39,504 nt of DNA from Halanaerobiales bacterium (GTDB lineage Bacteria; Bacillota; Halanaerobiia; Halanaerobiales; M55B127): the NCBI GenBank assembly GCA_021736945.1, contig JAIPEX010000010.1, positions 1-39,504 of the forward strand, given 5' to 3'. Every line of letters begins with the position of its first letter. Position 1 is the stretch's first letter. The notes below the pieces were generated by a model. It saw only the letters and a program-made list of their open reading frames with translations. It was not told the origin of the DNA and did no database searches. Of this stretch, positions 1-7,380 are shown piece by piece. A program made the position numbers and the translations under genes.

Positions 1-23
1 AGAGAACATAAAAGTTTAATACT

Positions 24-142
24 TTCCGGTGGTAATTGCGGAGGGGCAACACCTGTTCCCATCTCGAACACAGAAGTTAAGTCCTCCAGCGCCTATGGTA
101 CTGCAGGGGTGACCCTGTGGGAGAGTAGGTCACTGCCGGTGA
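24..142 (+). rRNA. rrf: 5S ribosomal RNA
   Basis: A segment of about 118 nt whose ends pair as helix I: CCGGTGGT at 26-33 with the complementary bases 132-139. The internal stretch holding GAACACAGAAGTTAAG is the typical loop B/C region of bacterial 5S rRNA. It sits directly ahead of a tRNA array, as at the end of Firmicutes rRNA operons; 16S and 23S are presumably just outside the window. The exact ends are approximate by a few bases. Confidence 0.95.
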
Positions 143-164
143 TATATTTCTATGTCAAATTTGT

Positions 165-239
165 TGGGGTGTAGCCAAGCGGTAAGGCACTGGGTTTTGG
201 TCTCAGTACGCGCAGGTTCGAATCCTGCCACCCCAGCCA
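165..239 (+). tRNA. tRNA-Gln(TTG)
   Basis: Complete cloverleaf. Acceptor TGGGGTG pairs with CACCCCA, the anticodon stem is CTGGG/CTCAG, and the loop TTTTGGT gives anticodon TTG. The T-arm is CGCAGGTTCGAATCCTGC and CCA is encoded. First tRNA after 5S rRNA. Confidence 0.96.
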
Positions 240-242
240 TGT

Positions 243-318
243 GGGCCATTAGCTCAGTCGGTAGAGCACCTGACTTTTAATCAGGTTGTCGGAGGTTCGA
301 TTCCTCCATGGCTCACCA
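243..318 (+). tRNA. tRNA-Lys(TTT)
   Basis: Acceptor GGGCCAT pairs with ATGGCTC including a G-T pair. The anticodon stem CCTGA/TCAGG holds loop CTTTTAA, anticodon TTT. CCA is encoded. Confidence 0.96.
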
Positions 319-324
319 TTTTAT

Positions 325-401
325 CGCGGGATGGAGCAATCTGGTAGCTCGTCAGGCTCATAACCTGAAGGTTGTCGGTTCGAATCCGGCTCCCGCAACC
401 A
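325..401 (+). tRNA. initiator tRNA-fMet(CAT)
   Basis: Acceptor CGCGGGA faces TCCCGCA, so position 1-72 is a C-A mismatch, the hallmark of bacterial initiator tRNA. The anticodon loop is CTCATAA (CAT) and CCA is encoded. The anticodon stem is TCAGG/CCTGA, so the usual run of three G-C pairs at 29-31/39-41 is reduced to A-T, G-C, G-C. See findings. Confidence 0.95.
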
Positions 402-470
402 ATTTTTCTTAATTTTTTTATTGAGATTTATAGATTTTTCTATTATAATAAGTAATGTACTGCTATATTT

Positions 471-547
471 GCGGGAGTAGCTCAGTTGGCTAGAGCATCA
501 GCCTTCCAAGCTGAGGGCCGCGGGTTCGAGTCCCGTTTCCCGCTCCA
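471..547 (+). tRNA. tRNA-Gly(TCC)
   Basis: Acceptor GCGGGAG pairs with TTCCCGC. The anticodon stem TCAGC/GCTGA holds loop CTTCCAA, anticodon TCC. CCA is encoded. About 70 AT-rich bases separate it from the preceding tRNA. Confidence 0.96.
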
Positions 548-595
548 TATAATTTAATATACAAGAGTACCTTATATATGTGTTTTTAAATGTAT

Positions 596-672
596 GGGTC
601 TATAGCTCAGCTGGCTAGAGCATGTGGTTCATACCCACAGTGTCAGAGGTTCAAATCCTCTTAGACCCACCA
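596..672 (+). tRNA. elongator tRNA-Met(CAT)
   Basis: Acceptor GGGTCTA pairs fully with TAGACCC, so there is no 1-72 mismatch. The anticodon loop is TTCATAC (CAT) and CCA is encoded. The loop flanks resemble elongator Met rather than the CAT-anticodon Ile2 tRNA, but a lysidine-modified Ile tRNA cannot be excluded by eye. Confidence 0.9.
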
Positions 673-676
673 TTTT

Positions 677-771
677 GGAGAGATACCCAAGTGGCTGAAG
701 GGGCGGGTTTGCTAAACCTGTAGTAGGGTTATAATACCCTAGCGAGGGTTCGAATCCCTCTCTCTCCGCCA
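677..771 (+). tRNA. tRNA-Ser(GCT)
   Basis: Class II tRNA of about 95 nt with a long variable arm (TAGGGTTATAATACCCTA stem-loop). Acceptor GGAGAGA pairs with TCTCTCC. The anticodon loop TTGCTAA gives GCT. CCA is encoded. Confidence 0.96.
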
Positions 772-784
772 TTATGAACAATAT

Positions 785-860
785 GCCCTCATCGTCTAGG
801 GGTCTAGGATACCAGGTTTTCATCCTGGCGGCAGGGGTTCGAATCCCCTTGAGGGTACCA
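785..860 (+). tRNA. tRNA-Glu(TTC)
   Basis: Acceptor GCCCTCA pairs with TGAGGGT. The anticodon stem CCAGG/CCTGG holds loop TTTTCAT, anticodon TTC. CCA is encoded. Confidence 0.96.
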
Positions 861-861
861 T

Positions 862-937
862 GGGCGAATAGCTCAGCTGGGAGAGCACCTGCCTTACAAG
901 CAGGGGGTCACAGGTTCGAGCCCTGTTTCGCCCACCA
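862..937 (+). tRNA. tRNA-Val(TAC)
   Basis: Acceptor GGGCGAA pairs with TTCGCCC. The anticodon stem CCTGC/GCAGG holds loop CTTACAA, anticodon TAC. CCA is encoded. It starts one base after the Glu tRNA. Confidence 0.96.
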
Positions 938-953
938 TATAAATATTTTAAAC

Positions 954-1030
954 GGAGGAGTAGCGAAGTGGTTGAACGCGCCGGCCTGTCACGCCGGAGA
1001 TCGCGGGTTCAAATCCCGTCTCCTCCGCCA
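954..1030 (+). tRNA. tRNA-Asp(GTC)
   Basis: Acceptor GGAGGAG pairs with CTCCTCC. The anticodon stem CCGGC/GCCGG holds loop CTGTCAC, anticodon GTC. CCA is encoded. Confidence 0.96.
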
Positions 1031-1070
1031 TTTTATTATTGGTATATAAAATAAATTAAAAATAGATATT

Positions 1071-1147
1071 GCCGATGTAGCTCAGGCGGTAGCAGCGCTT
1101 CCATGGTAAGGAAGAGGTCACCGGTTCGAATCCGGTCATCGGCTCCA
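1071..1147 (+). tRNA. tRNA-Thr(GGT)
   Basis: Acceptor GCCGATG pairs with CATCGGC. The anticodon stem CTTCC/GGAAG holds loop ATGGTAA, anticodon GGT. CCA is encoded. The D-stem has one unpaired position by my fold. Confidence 0.95.
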
Positions 1148-1156
1148 TTAGATACT

Positions 1157-1232
1157 GGGGGTATAGCTCAGCTGGGAGAGCGCTTGACTGGCAGTCAAGA
1201 GGTCAGGGGTTCGAATCCCCTTATCTCCACCA
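1157..1232 (+). tRNA. tRNA-Ala(GGC)
   Basis: Acceptor GGGGGTA pairs with TATCTCC including two G-T pairs. The anticodon stem CTTGA/TCAAG holds loop CTGGCAG, anticodon GGC. CCA is encoded. Last tRNA of the array. Confidence 0.95.
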
Positions 1233-1272
1233 TCTATAATCGTTGTTAAGACGGTGATAGGTGGATTTTTGT
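1224..1272 (+). terminator. probable intrinsic terminator of the rRNA/tRNA operon
   Basis: The 3' end of the Ala tRNA (TCCACCATC) can pair with GATAGGTGGA at about 1256-1265, which is followed by TTTTT. The hairpin overlaps the tRNA acceptor end, so it would compete with tRNA folding. Position and following T-run fit transcription termination. Confidence 0.5.
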
Positions 1273-1573
1273 ATTTTAAGGGTATAAAAGTGTACTTTGC
1301 ATGTAAAAAAGAGGTCAAAAAAGATTTTTATGATTAGATCTATTTGATATTTTATACTGTCAGTTGTAATATTTGAATATTTAATAATTTATTAGTTCAC
1401 ATCTTTTTTGCACTTCGTTTTTAGTTTTATTGTTGCAAAAGTTTCGTATAACGTATAAGATTAAGGTATATTAATAGAAACAATTTTAATTGTATCTATT
1501 ACTTCTGTAATTTATATTTTGACTAATCTATTAATAAGTGATGAATATATAAAAAAATTAGTTATATAATTCC
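1273..1573. other. AT-rich intergenic region
   Basis: About 300 bases between the tRNA terminator and the next promoter. I see no open reading frame with a ribosome binding site, no RNA-like fold and no repeat. Stop codons are frequent in all frames. Confidence 0.5.
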
Positions 1574-1602
1574 TTGACAGTTTTTTACAGGTGAATTATA
1601 AT
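1574..1602 (+). promoter_or_regulatory. housekeeping-sigma promoter of the c-di-AMP riboswitch/trk operon
   Basis: Perfect -35 box TTGACA (1574-1579), a 17-base spacer and a perfect -10 box TATAAT (1597-1602). Transcription should start near 1609, just ahead of the riboswitch. An exact match at both boxes suggests high basal initiation with control downstream by the riboswitch. Confidence 0.85.
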
Positions 1603-1639
1603 GAATTTAACACAAAATAAATAGTGTACTTATGCCGAA

Positions 1640-1760
1640 TTCTTCTTTAGTTTAATGAGGAAGCGGGGGAACCAAATTAATGGGGCGAATCCATTTATGG
1701 TAAGGTTACCCTTTAACCTGAGTCCGACAGTTAACTCCGTAGGCGTTATTAAAGGGAGGT
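1640..1760 (+). promoter_or_regulatory. c-di-AMP riboswitch (ydaO/yuaA class)
   Basis: The segment carries the conserved ydaO/yuaA blocks in order: CGGGGGAACCA near 1664, GGGGCGAATCC near 1682, a GGTTACCCTTTAACC hairpin, then GAGTCCGACAG and CTCCGTAGGCG. A closing helix can form between CTTCTTT (1642-1648) and AAAGGGAG (1751-1758). This class binds cyclic di-AMP and usually turns off expression of potassium uptake and cell wall genes when the ligand is high. The downstream kinase-Trk operon fits that regulon. Boundaries are approximate. Confidence 0.93.
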
Positions 1761-1807
1761 AGATTACTTAATTTATACAGAATCCCAGAGGGATTTGTAT
1801 ATAATTC

Positions 1808-1838
1808 AAGCTGCAGCTACCTTGCTGGAGCTTTTTTG
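1808..1838 (+). terminator. riboswitch expression-platform terminator
   Basis: Inverted repeat AAGCTGCAGC / GCTGGAGCTT around loop TACCTT, followed by a run of T. It lies between the aptamer and the kinase ribosome binding site AAGGAGG (1844-1850), so it is placed to stop transcription when c-di-AMP is bound. Confidence 0.85.
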
Positions 1839-1856
1839 TATTTAAGGAGGGATTCT

Positions 1857-3701
1857 ATGAAAAGAAAACTAAGTTTAAAACATAAAATACTATTTGGATA
1901 TATAGCAATTACACTTATTCTAATTGTATTAGCTGGTTGGTCCATTTATAACTTTGTGTCTTTGAATGACTCTATTCATGATATCATGGTGGAAAACTAT
2001 CGTAGTGTAATAGCGTCTGAAGGTATGATGGAAGCATTAGAGAGACAGGATAGTGCAGAACTTATTTTTATCTTTGGTCAGCAAGAAGAAGCAATGGAGA
2101 TTTTTCAGGACAATCAAATTCAATTCATGAAACATCTTTCAAGGGCAGAAGATAATATTACTATTGAAGAAGAAAATCAAATTATAACAAACTTAAATGA
2201 AGATTATAAAGTATATTTAAATAAATTTAGTGAATTACGTGATATTGCTAATGGAAATAATTCTGCGGAAATGCAGACTTATTATTTAAATGAAATAATG
2301 CCTCATTTTCAAAATATTAAAGACGAAACTAGAAATTTATTGACTGTAAATCAAGAACACATGAGAGGAGCTCAAACTAAAGCTAATAGTAGAGCAACTC
2401 AGGCTATATATTCTTCTATAATATTTTCTTTAATTGCAATTGTTTTAGCTATTTCTCTTGGTTTTTATATATCAAATAAAATATTAAAGCCCATAAATAA
2501 TCTGAAAGATACTATGAAAGAAATTGCAGGAGGAAATTTAGAAAAAAGAATTACTATAAGTACAAAAGACGAAATTGGAGAATTAGCAGAAGAATTTAAT
2601 AGTATGACACAACGCCTTAAAGAATATGAACAGATGAATATAAGTAAATTAATAGAAGAAAAAAATAAATCAGAAGGAATTGTAAAAAGTATTTCAAATC
2701 CCCTTGTTGTTACTGATAACGAGAACAAGATACTATTAATTAATCCAGAAGCTGAAAAACTATTTAACTTGAAAGAAAATGAAGTTAGCGGAACACACTT
2801 TTTAGAAATATTTGATGAAGATAAAATATTTGAATCAATAACTGAAACTCTTGAAACTGGTAAAAAAATTAAAGGTCAAAAAAATAATTTGGTTAAATTT
2901 ACTTATGAGAATAAAGATCATTTTTATCGAATAACAACTAATCCTGTAAAAGATGAATTAGGAGAAACAAAACTGGTAGTAACAATTCTAGAAGATATAA
3001 CTCATTTAAAAGAAGTTGATAGAATGAAATCAGAGTTTGTTTCTATGGTTTCCCATGAGTTTAGAACACCTTTAACATCTATGATTATGAGTATTAATAT
3101 GCTTTTAGAGGAAAATACAGGAGAAATAAATGAAGATCAACGAGAATTATTAGAGGTAGCCAAAGAAGATACTGAGCATTTGAATAATTTAGTTGATGAT
3201 CTTTTAGACTTATCAAAACTAGAATCTGGTAAGATTGATCTGGATTTTGAAAATGTGAAGGTGGAAAAAATATTCAATAGCTCAATAAAGCCTTTTATAA
3301 AAAAAGCAGAAGAAAAGGGAATTGAACTAATACAAAAAGATGTAAATGATTTAAGCGTTCATGCTGATTTAAATAAAATAACATGGGTAATAACTAACTT
3401 GATAGGCAATGCCCTTCGGTATACTAAAGAAGGGGATCAAATTATTCTCGATGCTAATAAAAAAGGACACAAAGTTCATATTTCTGTATCTGATAGTGGT
3501 GAAGGGATTCCAAAAGAATATCAAAATAAGATATTTGAGAAATTTGTAAGAGCAGGTACAGATCAGGATGAAAGTTCAGGCACAGGTCTTGGTTTACCGA
3601 TTGCAAAAGAAGTTGTAGAGGCTCATGGAGGTCGAATTTGGGTAAAAAGTAAGGAAGGTGAAGGAAGTACTTTTACTTTTTCCTTGAAGCTTCCTAAATA
3701 G
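1857..3701 (+). CDS. membrane sensor histidine kinase (HAMP-PAS-HisKA-HATPase)
   Basis: Predicted 614-residue sensor kinase. Two membrane segments (about 11-32 and 185-206) flank an extracytoplasmic helical sensor region of about 150 residues. Then follow a HAMP linker (about 207-260), a PAS domain (about 270-385), a HisKA domain with phosphoacceptor H400 in SHEFRTPL, and an ATPase domain with DSGEGIP and GTGLGLPIAKE motifs. I chose ATG 1857 because AAGGAGG lies 6 bases upstream; an in-frame TTG at 1836 falls in the terminator and lacks a binding site. It is the first gene behind the c-di-AMP riboswitch and is followed by two response regulators and Trk genes, so a role in potassium or osmotic sensing is inferred. 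The signal is unknown. It lacks the KdpD Usp/KdpD domains. Confidence 0.93.
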   Translation: MKRKLSLKHKILFGYIAITLILIVLAGWSIYNFVSLNDSIHDIMVENYRSVIASEGMMEALERQDSAELIFIFGQQEEAMEIFQDNQIQFMKHLSRAEDNITIEEENQIITNLNEDYKVYLNKFSELRDIANGNNSAEMQTYYLNEIMPHFQNIKDETRNLLTVNQEHMRGAQTKANSRATQAIYSSIIFSLIAIVLAISLGFYISNKILKPINNLKDTMKEIAGGNLEKRITISTKDEIGELAEEFNSMTQRLKEYEQMNISKLIEEKNKSEGIVKSISNPLVVTDNENKILLINPEAEKLFNLKENEVSGTHFLEIFDEDKIFESITETLETGKKIKGQKNNLVKFTYENKDHFYRITTNPVKDELGETKLVVTILEDITHLKEVDRMKSEFVSMVSHEFRTPLTSMIMSINMLLEENTGEINEDQRELLEVAKEDTEHLNNLVDDLLDLSKLESGKIDLDFENVKVEKIFNSSIKPFIKKAEEKGIELIQKDVNDLSVHADLNKITWVITNLIGNALRYTKEGDQIILDANKKGHKVHISVSDSGEGIPKEYQNKIFEKFVRAGTDQDESSGTGLGLPIAKEVVEAHGGRIWVKSKEGEGSTFTFSLKLPK

Positions 3702-3711
3702 GAGTGATTTT

Positions 3712-4074
3712 TTGAAAAGGATATTATTGATCGAAGATAATAAAAACATTATAAAGGTTATCTCTCTTTTGTTAAAACAAGAAGGATTTGAGTTGAAAGT
3801 TGAAGAAGATGGAGTTAGTGGAGTAGAAACTGCTCTTGAATGGGAACCGGATTTAATCTTATTAGATTTAAAATTACCAAAAATGAATGGATTTATAGTT
3901 TGCGAAACTTTAAGAGATAATGAAAAAACGGAAAATACAAAAATTATTATAATAAGTGCAAAAGCTGAAGAGGAAGATATTCAAAGAGCATATAATTTAG
4001 GCGCAGATGATTATTTGATAAAACCTTTAGAACCAAAAGAATTATTAGAAGTGATTAACAAACATTTAAAATAA
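3712..4074 (+). CDS. single-domain response regulator (receiver only)
   Basis: A 120-residue CheY-type receiver and nothing more. Phosphoacceptor D52 lies in LLDLKLP, the acidic pair is ED near residue 8, and the conserved lysine sits in the KPLEP stretch near the C-terminus. The start is TTG at 3712 with AGGAGTGA just upstream. It begins 10 bases after the kinase stop, so it is almost certainly its partner. With no output domain it must act by protein contact or as a phosphate relay or sink; regulating the second response regulator or the Trk proteins is inference. Confidence 0.93.
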   Translation: MKRILLIEDNKNIIKVISLLLKQEGFELKVEEDGVSGVETALEWEPDLILLDLKLPKMNGFIVCETLRDNEKTENTKIIIISAKAEEEDIQRAYNLGADDYLIKPLEPKELLEVINKHLK

Positions 4075-4091
4075 ATTTAGGAGGGCTTTTA

Positions 4092-4793
4092 ATGAGTGAC
4101 AAAAAGAAGATTTTAATTATTGATGATGAGAAAAATATAAGGTTCACATTAAAAAAGAGTTTAGAAAATGAATATGATATAGTAACCGCTGTTAACGGAG
4201 AAGATGGAATTGAAAAGTTTTCAAATGAAGATTTTAACCTGGTATTATTGGATATGAAATTACCGGGAATGGATGGAATTGAGACCTTAAAACAAATTAA
4301 GAAAGAAGATCAGAAAGCCAATATAGTTATAATCACAGGATTTGGTTCAGTAGATAGTGCTGTAGAAACTATGAAGTTAGGAGCAATAGATTATTTAAAT
4401 AAACCATTTACACCTGAAGAAATAAAAGAAATTGTAAATGAAGTGATTTCTAGAGAACAATTAGAATTAAAAGAAAATGAGTTAGAAAGCTATGAAGATT
4501 ATCTAAAATTTGCCAAACGTTGTATAAATAATCAAGAATTAGAAAAAGGTTATGAATATTTACAAGAAGCAGTTAGTCTGGATACTTCTAAACCAGAAGC
4601 TTTTAATTTACTAGGGGTAATATTAGAATATAAAAATAAACCTTTAAAAGCTCAAAAGCAATATAGAGCTGCTTTAGCTCTTGAACCTTCTTATAAACCC
4701 GCCCAAGAAAATTTAGAAAGAACGAGTCAAATGGAATATTCAAAAAGAGATATTAAAATTGATGATGAAGAAGATAATGATAAGGAGAATTAG
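4092..4793 (+). CDS. response regulator with receiver and TPR-like C-terminal region
   Basis: A 233-residue protein. The receiver domain spans residues 1-120 with acidic DDE near residue 12, phosphoacceptor D54 in LLDMKLPGMDG and lysine in NKPFTPEE. A helical region at about 130-210 resembles one to two tetratricopeptide repeats (EAFNLLGVILEYKNKP and the following ALALEPSYKPA pattern), and the tail is acidic (EEDNDKEN). There is no DNA-binding domain. It has a good ribosome binding site (GGAGGG) and lies between the receiver-only regulator and trkA. TPR regions mediate protein-protein contact, so output to the neighbouring Trk/RCK proteins is a reasonable inference but not shown. Confidence 0.9.
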   Translation: MSDKKKILIIDDEKNIRFTLKKSLENEYDIVTAVNGEDGIEKFSNEDFNLVLLDMKLPGMDGIETLKQIKKEDQKANIVIITGFGSVDSAVETMKLGAIDYLNKPFTPEEIKEIVNEVISREQLELKENELESYEDYLKFAKRCINNQELEKGYEYLQEAVSLDTSKPEAFNLLGVILEYKNKPLKAQKQYRAALALEPSYKPAQENLERTSQMEYSKRDIKIDDEEDNDKEN

Positions 4794-4795
4794 AG

Positions 4796-5230
4796 ATGTA
4801 TATAATAGTAATAGGGTGTGGGAAAATAGGCTCAGCGGTTGCTGATCTTTTATCCAAAAATGGGGAAAATGTTGTGGTTATAGATAGAGATAAATCTGCT
4901 TTTGATAAATTATCGCCTGACTTTACTGGCTTTACAATAAATGGCGATGCTACAGAATTACAAGTCTTATTGGAAGCAAAATTAGATAAAGCAAATATGG
5001 CAATTGTGACTACTGAAATCGATAGTGTTAATTCAATGGTTTCTCAGATTGCTAAAGATATTTATGAGGTGCCAGAAGTTATTGTGAAAATAAATCAACC
5101 TGATAAGGCTATAATATATAGAAACACTGATATAGTAACATTAAGTCCGACTGACTTATTTATAGATAGTTTAAGAGAAAGATTAGCTGGTACCAGTGAA
5201 GATTCAATAGATGAGGAGAGTCTGTTATGA
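4796..5230 (+). CDS. trkA: TrkA-type RCK_N (NAD-binding) potassium uptake regulator, half-size
   Basis: A 144-residue protein that is essentially one RCK_N Rossmann domain. The dinucleotide motif GCGKIGSAVA is at residues 7-16, an acidic IDRD follows the second strand, and GDATE is the conserved TrkA turn. The RCK_C domain is absent. RCK proteins form a ring on the cytoplasmic face of TrkH/KtrB channels and gate K+ flow in response to nucleotides. It starts 2 bases after the preceding regulator and overlaps the next trkA by 4 bases, so the two RCK proteins are probably made together and may form a heteromeric ring. Confidence 0.92.
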   Translation: MYIIVIGCGKIGSAVADLLSKNGENVVVIDRDKSAFDKLSPDFTGFTINGDATELQVLLEAKLDKANMAIVTTEIDSVNSMVSQIAKDIYEVPEVIVKINQPDKAIIYRNTDIVTLSPTDLFIDSLRERLAGTSEDSIDEESLL

Positions 5231-5886
5231 GGATAATAATTGTTGGAGATGGCAAGGTAACTTATCACTTGATTAAAAATTTTATAGCTAAAGGTTATGA
5301 AGTTTCAATTATTAATGATAATAAAGAATATTGTGATTATATTGCAAGTAAAACAAATGCTTTAGTAATTAAGGGAGATGGAACTAACCCTTATTTTTTG
5401 GATCAAGCCGGTGCCAATAAAGCCGATATTATTTTAGCACTCACGAATAATGATCCCAACAATTTGTTCATTTGTCAAGAAGCTAAAAATTATTTTGAAA
5501 TTCCAAAAACATTTAGTGTTCTTAATAATCCTGATAACGAAGAAATATTTAAGCAGTTAGGTGTTGAAACGGTATTTAATACTACAAAACTCATTTCTAT
5601 ATTGATAGAGCAGCGGGTGGAAGTTTCAAATGTTAGTAATCTTATTTCAATTGAAGAGGGCAGATTAAATATTTCCCAGATTGTTCTGCAAGAGGATTCT
5701 CCTATTATTGGTAAAAGCTTAAGAGAGATAGATTTACCACATGATATTGTATTTGGTTGTATTATTCGAGATGACCAAGTTTTAATTCCCAAAGGTGATA
5801 CGAAGTTATTAGCGGGAGATAAGACTTTGATAATAACTTTACCCGAAAAACAAGCAGAAGCATTTGAGGTCCTAATAGGAGAATAA
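5227..5886 (+). CDS. trkA: TrkA-type RCK_N/RCK_C potassium uptake regulator
   Basis: A 219-residue protein with an N-terminal Rossmann-like RCK_N domain (1-130) and a C-terminal RCK_C domain (about 140-219, with GKSLREIDLP and the LLAGDKTLIIT strand pattern). Its dinucleotide loop reads GDGKVTYHL, lacking the third glycine seen in the upstream paralogue, so nucleotide binding may be altered. RCK_C domains of several Firmicutes K+ transporters bind c-di-AMP; given the riboswitch at the operon head, control by the same ligand at protein level is plausible but inferred. ATGA overlap with the upstream trkA. Confidence 0.92.
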   Translation: MRIIIVGDGKVTYHLIKNFIAKGYEVSIINDNKEYCDYIASKTNALVIKGDGTNPYFLDQAGANKADIILALTNNDPNNLFICQEAKNYFEIPKTFSVLNNPDNEEIFKQLGVETVFNTTKLISILIEQRVEVSNVSNLISIEEGRLNISQIVLQEDSPIIGKSLREIDLPHDIVFGCIIRDDQVLIPKGDTKLLAGDKTLIITLPEKQAEAFEVLIGE

Positions 5887-5898
5887 GTAGGTGTAATA

Positions 5899-7380
5899 AT
5901 GAGATATATAAATGTATTGAAAGAGAGATATCAGTTATTAATCAAATATATAGGGATACTAATGATGGCAAGTTCAGCATTTTTATTGTTGCCTTTATTA
6001 AGTCTACCTTTTTATCCCAATGAAATTAAATATAGTTATGCTTTTATAATACCTTCGATTATTTTATTTGTCATAGGTTTTATTGCATGGAAAAATACAA
6101 AACATAATAGAGAAGAAGTATCTCTTTCTTTAAAAGAAGGAGGTATAATAGTATTATTTTCTTGGGTTATAGCGGTATTGTTTTCTGCTTTACCTTTTAT
6201 GTTAATTAATATGTTGAATTTTACTCAAGCAATCTTTGAGTCAATGAGTGGGTGGACAACAACAGGTTTATCTGTAGTAGATGTTACCACTGCTCCTAAA
6301 TTGATTTTATTGTGGCGTTCCATTATGCAGTTTTTTGGTGGGGCAGGATTAGTTGTTGTTATGTTATCATCTGTATTACACCCTTACGGTTTTGGTTTAT
6401 ATAATGCCGAAGGAAGAAGTGACCAACTTTTACCCCATGTTAAAAGATCAACTAAAGCTATTATGATAATTTATGGTAGTTATACCTTAGGAGGTATTAT
6501 TTTATATATATTAGTTGGAATGAATGTTTTTGATGCTTTTAACCATTCCCTGGCTGCTCTTTCAACAGGTGGTTTTTCTACTCAAGTGAATTCAATTGGA
6601 CATTATAATAGTATTTCAATTGAAATGGTAACATGGATTTTGATGCTAATTGGTACTACAAACTTTGCAACTCATTTTGCTTTACTAAAGGGGAGATTTA
6701 AAGTTTTCTTTAAAAACGGTGAAATCAGACTCCTGATGTTACTTAATGCAGTTTTTATTCCCATTTTAATGTATTTTACAGTTAATAATTTATATGATTC
6801 TGTTCCAGCTGGATTAAGAAGAGCTATCTTTGAAACAATTACAGCAATTTCAACAACTGGTTTTTCTCTTGACACTTTTAATACTTGGAATCTTTTTGGT
6901 ATATTTTGTATTATCATATTAATGCTTATCGGAGGAGGAACAGGCTCTACAGCTGGTGGTATAAAACTTTATAGAATATATTTGATATTCAAATCTATTT
7001 ATTGGGAAATTAAAGGTTATTTTTTACCAGAAGATGTAGTAAATAAAAACTATATTTGGCGCGGTGAAAAAAGAATAGAAGCAAAATCAAATTTTGTGAT
7101 GGAAGCTGCAAATTATGTAGTTTTATATTTATTTACATATTTTTTGGGGGTATTAATATTTCTTGCCCATGGATATAACTTATCAGATTCAATGTTCGAG
7201 TTTGCTTCGGCTTTAGGTACGGTAGGACTTTCGGTAGGAATAACCTCTGCAGATGCTCCACCTTTTATATTATGGACTGAAACCTTTGGCATGTTCTTGG
7301 GCCGATTAGAATTTTTCGTAATATTCTTTGCTATTATTAAAATATTCAAAGATTTTCATTACTATTATTCCGCAAAATAA
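5899..7380 (+). CDS. trkH: TrkH/KtrB-type potassium channel subunit
   Basis: A 493-residue membrane protein of usual TrkH length. It shows the four pore-loop signatures of the SKT superfamily, each with its central glycine: TTGLS, STGGFS, TTGFS and GTVGLS. The intramembrane gating loop is represented by GGGTGSTAGGIK. It is the pore-forming K+ translocation subunit that works with the RCK proteins encoded just upstream (12-base gap). Last gene of the riboswitch operon; a hairpin followed by T-rich sequence lies about 270 bases downstream. Confidence 0.96.
   Translation: MRYINVLKERYQLLIKYIGILMMASSAFLLLPLLSLPFYPNEIKYSYAFIIPSIILFVIGFIAWKNTKHNREEVSLSLKEGGIIVLFSWVIAVLFSALPFMLINMLNFTQAIFESMSGWTTTGLSVVDVTTAPKLILLWRSIMQFFGGAGLVVVMLSSVLHPYGFGLYNAEGRSDQLLPHVKRSTKAIMIIYGSYTLGGIILYILVGMNVFDAFNHSLAALSTGGFSTQVNSIGHYNSISIEMVTWILMLIGTTNFATHFALLKGRFKVFFKNGEIRLLMLLNAVFIPILMYFTVNNLYDSVPAGLRRAIFETITAISTTGFSLDTFNTWNLFGIFCIIILMLIGGGTGSTAGGIKLYRIYLIFKSIYWEIKGYFLPEDVVNKNYIWRGEKRIEAKSNFVMEAANYVVLYLFTYFLGVLIFLAHGYNLSDSMFEFASALGTVGLSVGITSADAPPFILWTETFGMFLGRLEFFVIFFAIIKIFKDFHYYYSAK

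Noticed and set aside
629-1049. Open frames crossing the tRNA array on both strands
   Set aside because: They run through complete tRNA genes whose cloverleaf folds fully explain the sequence.
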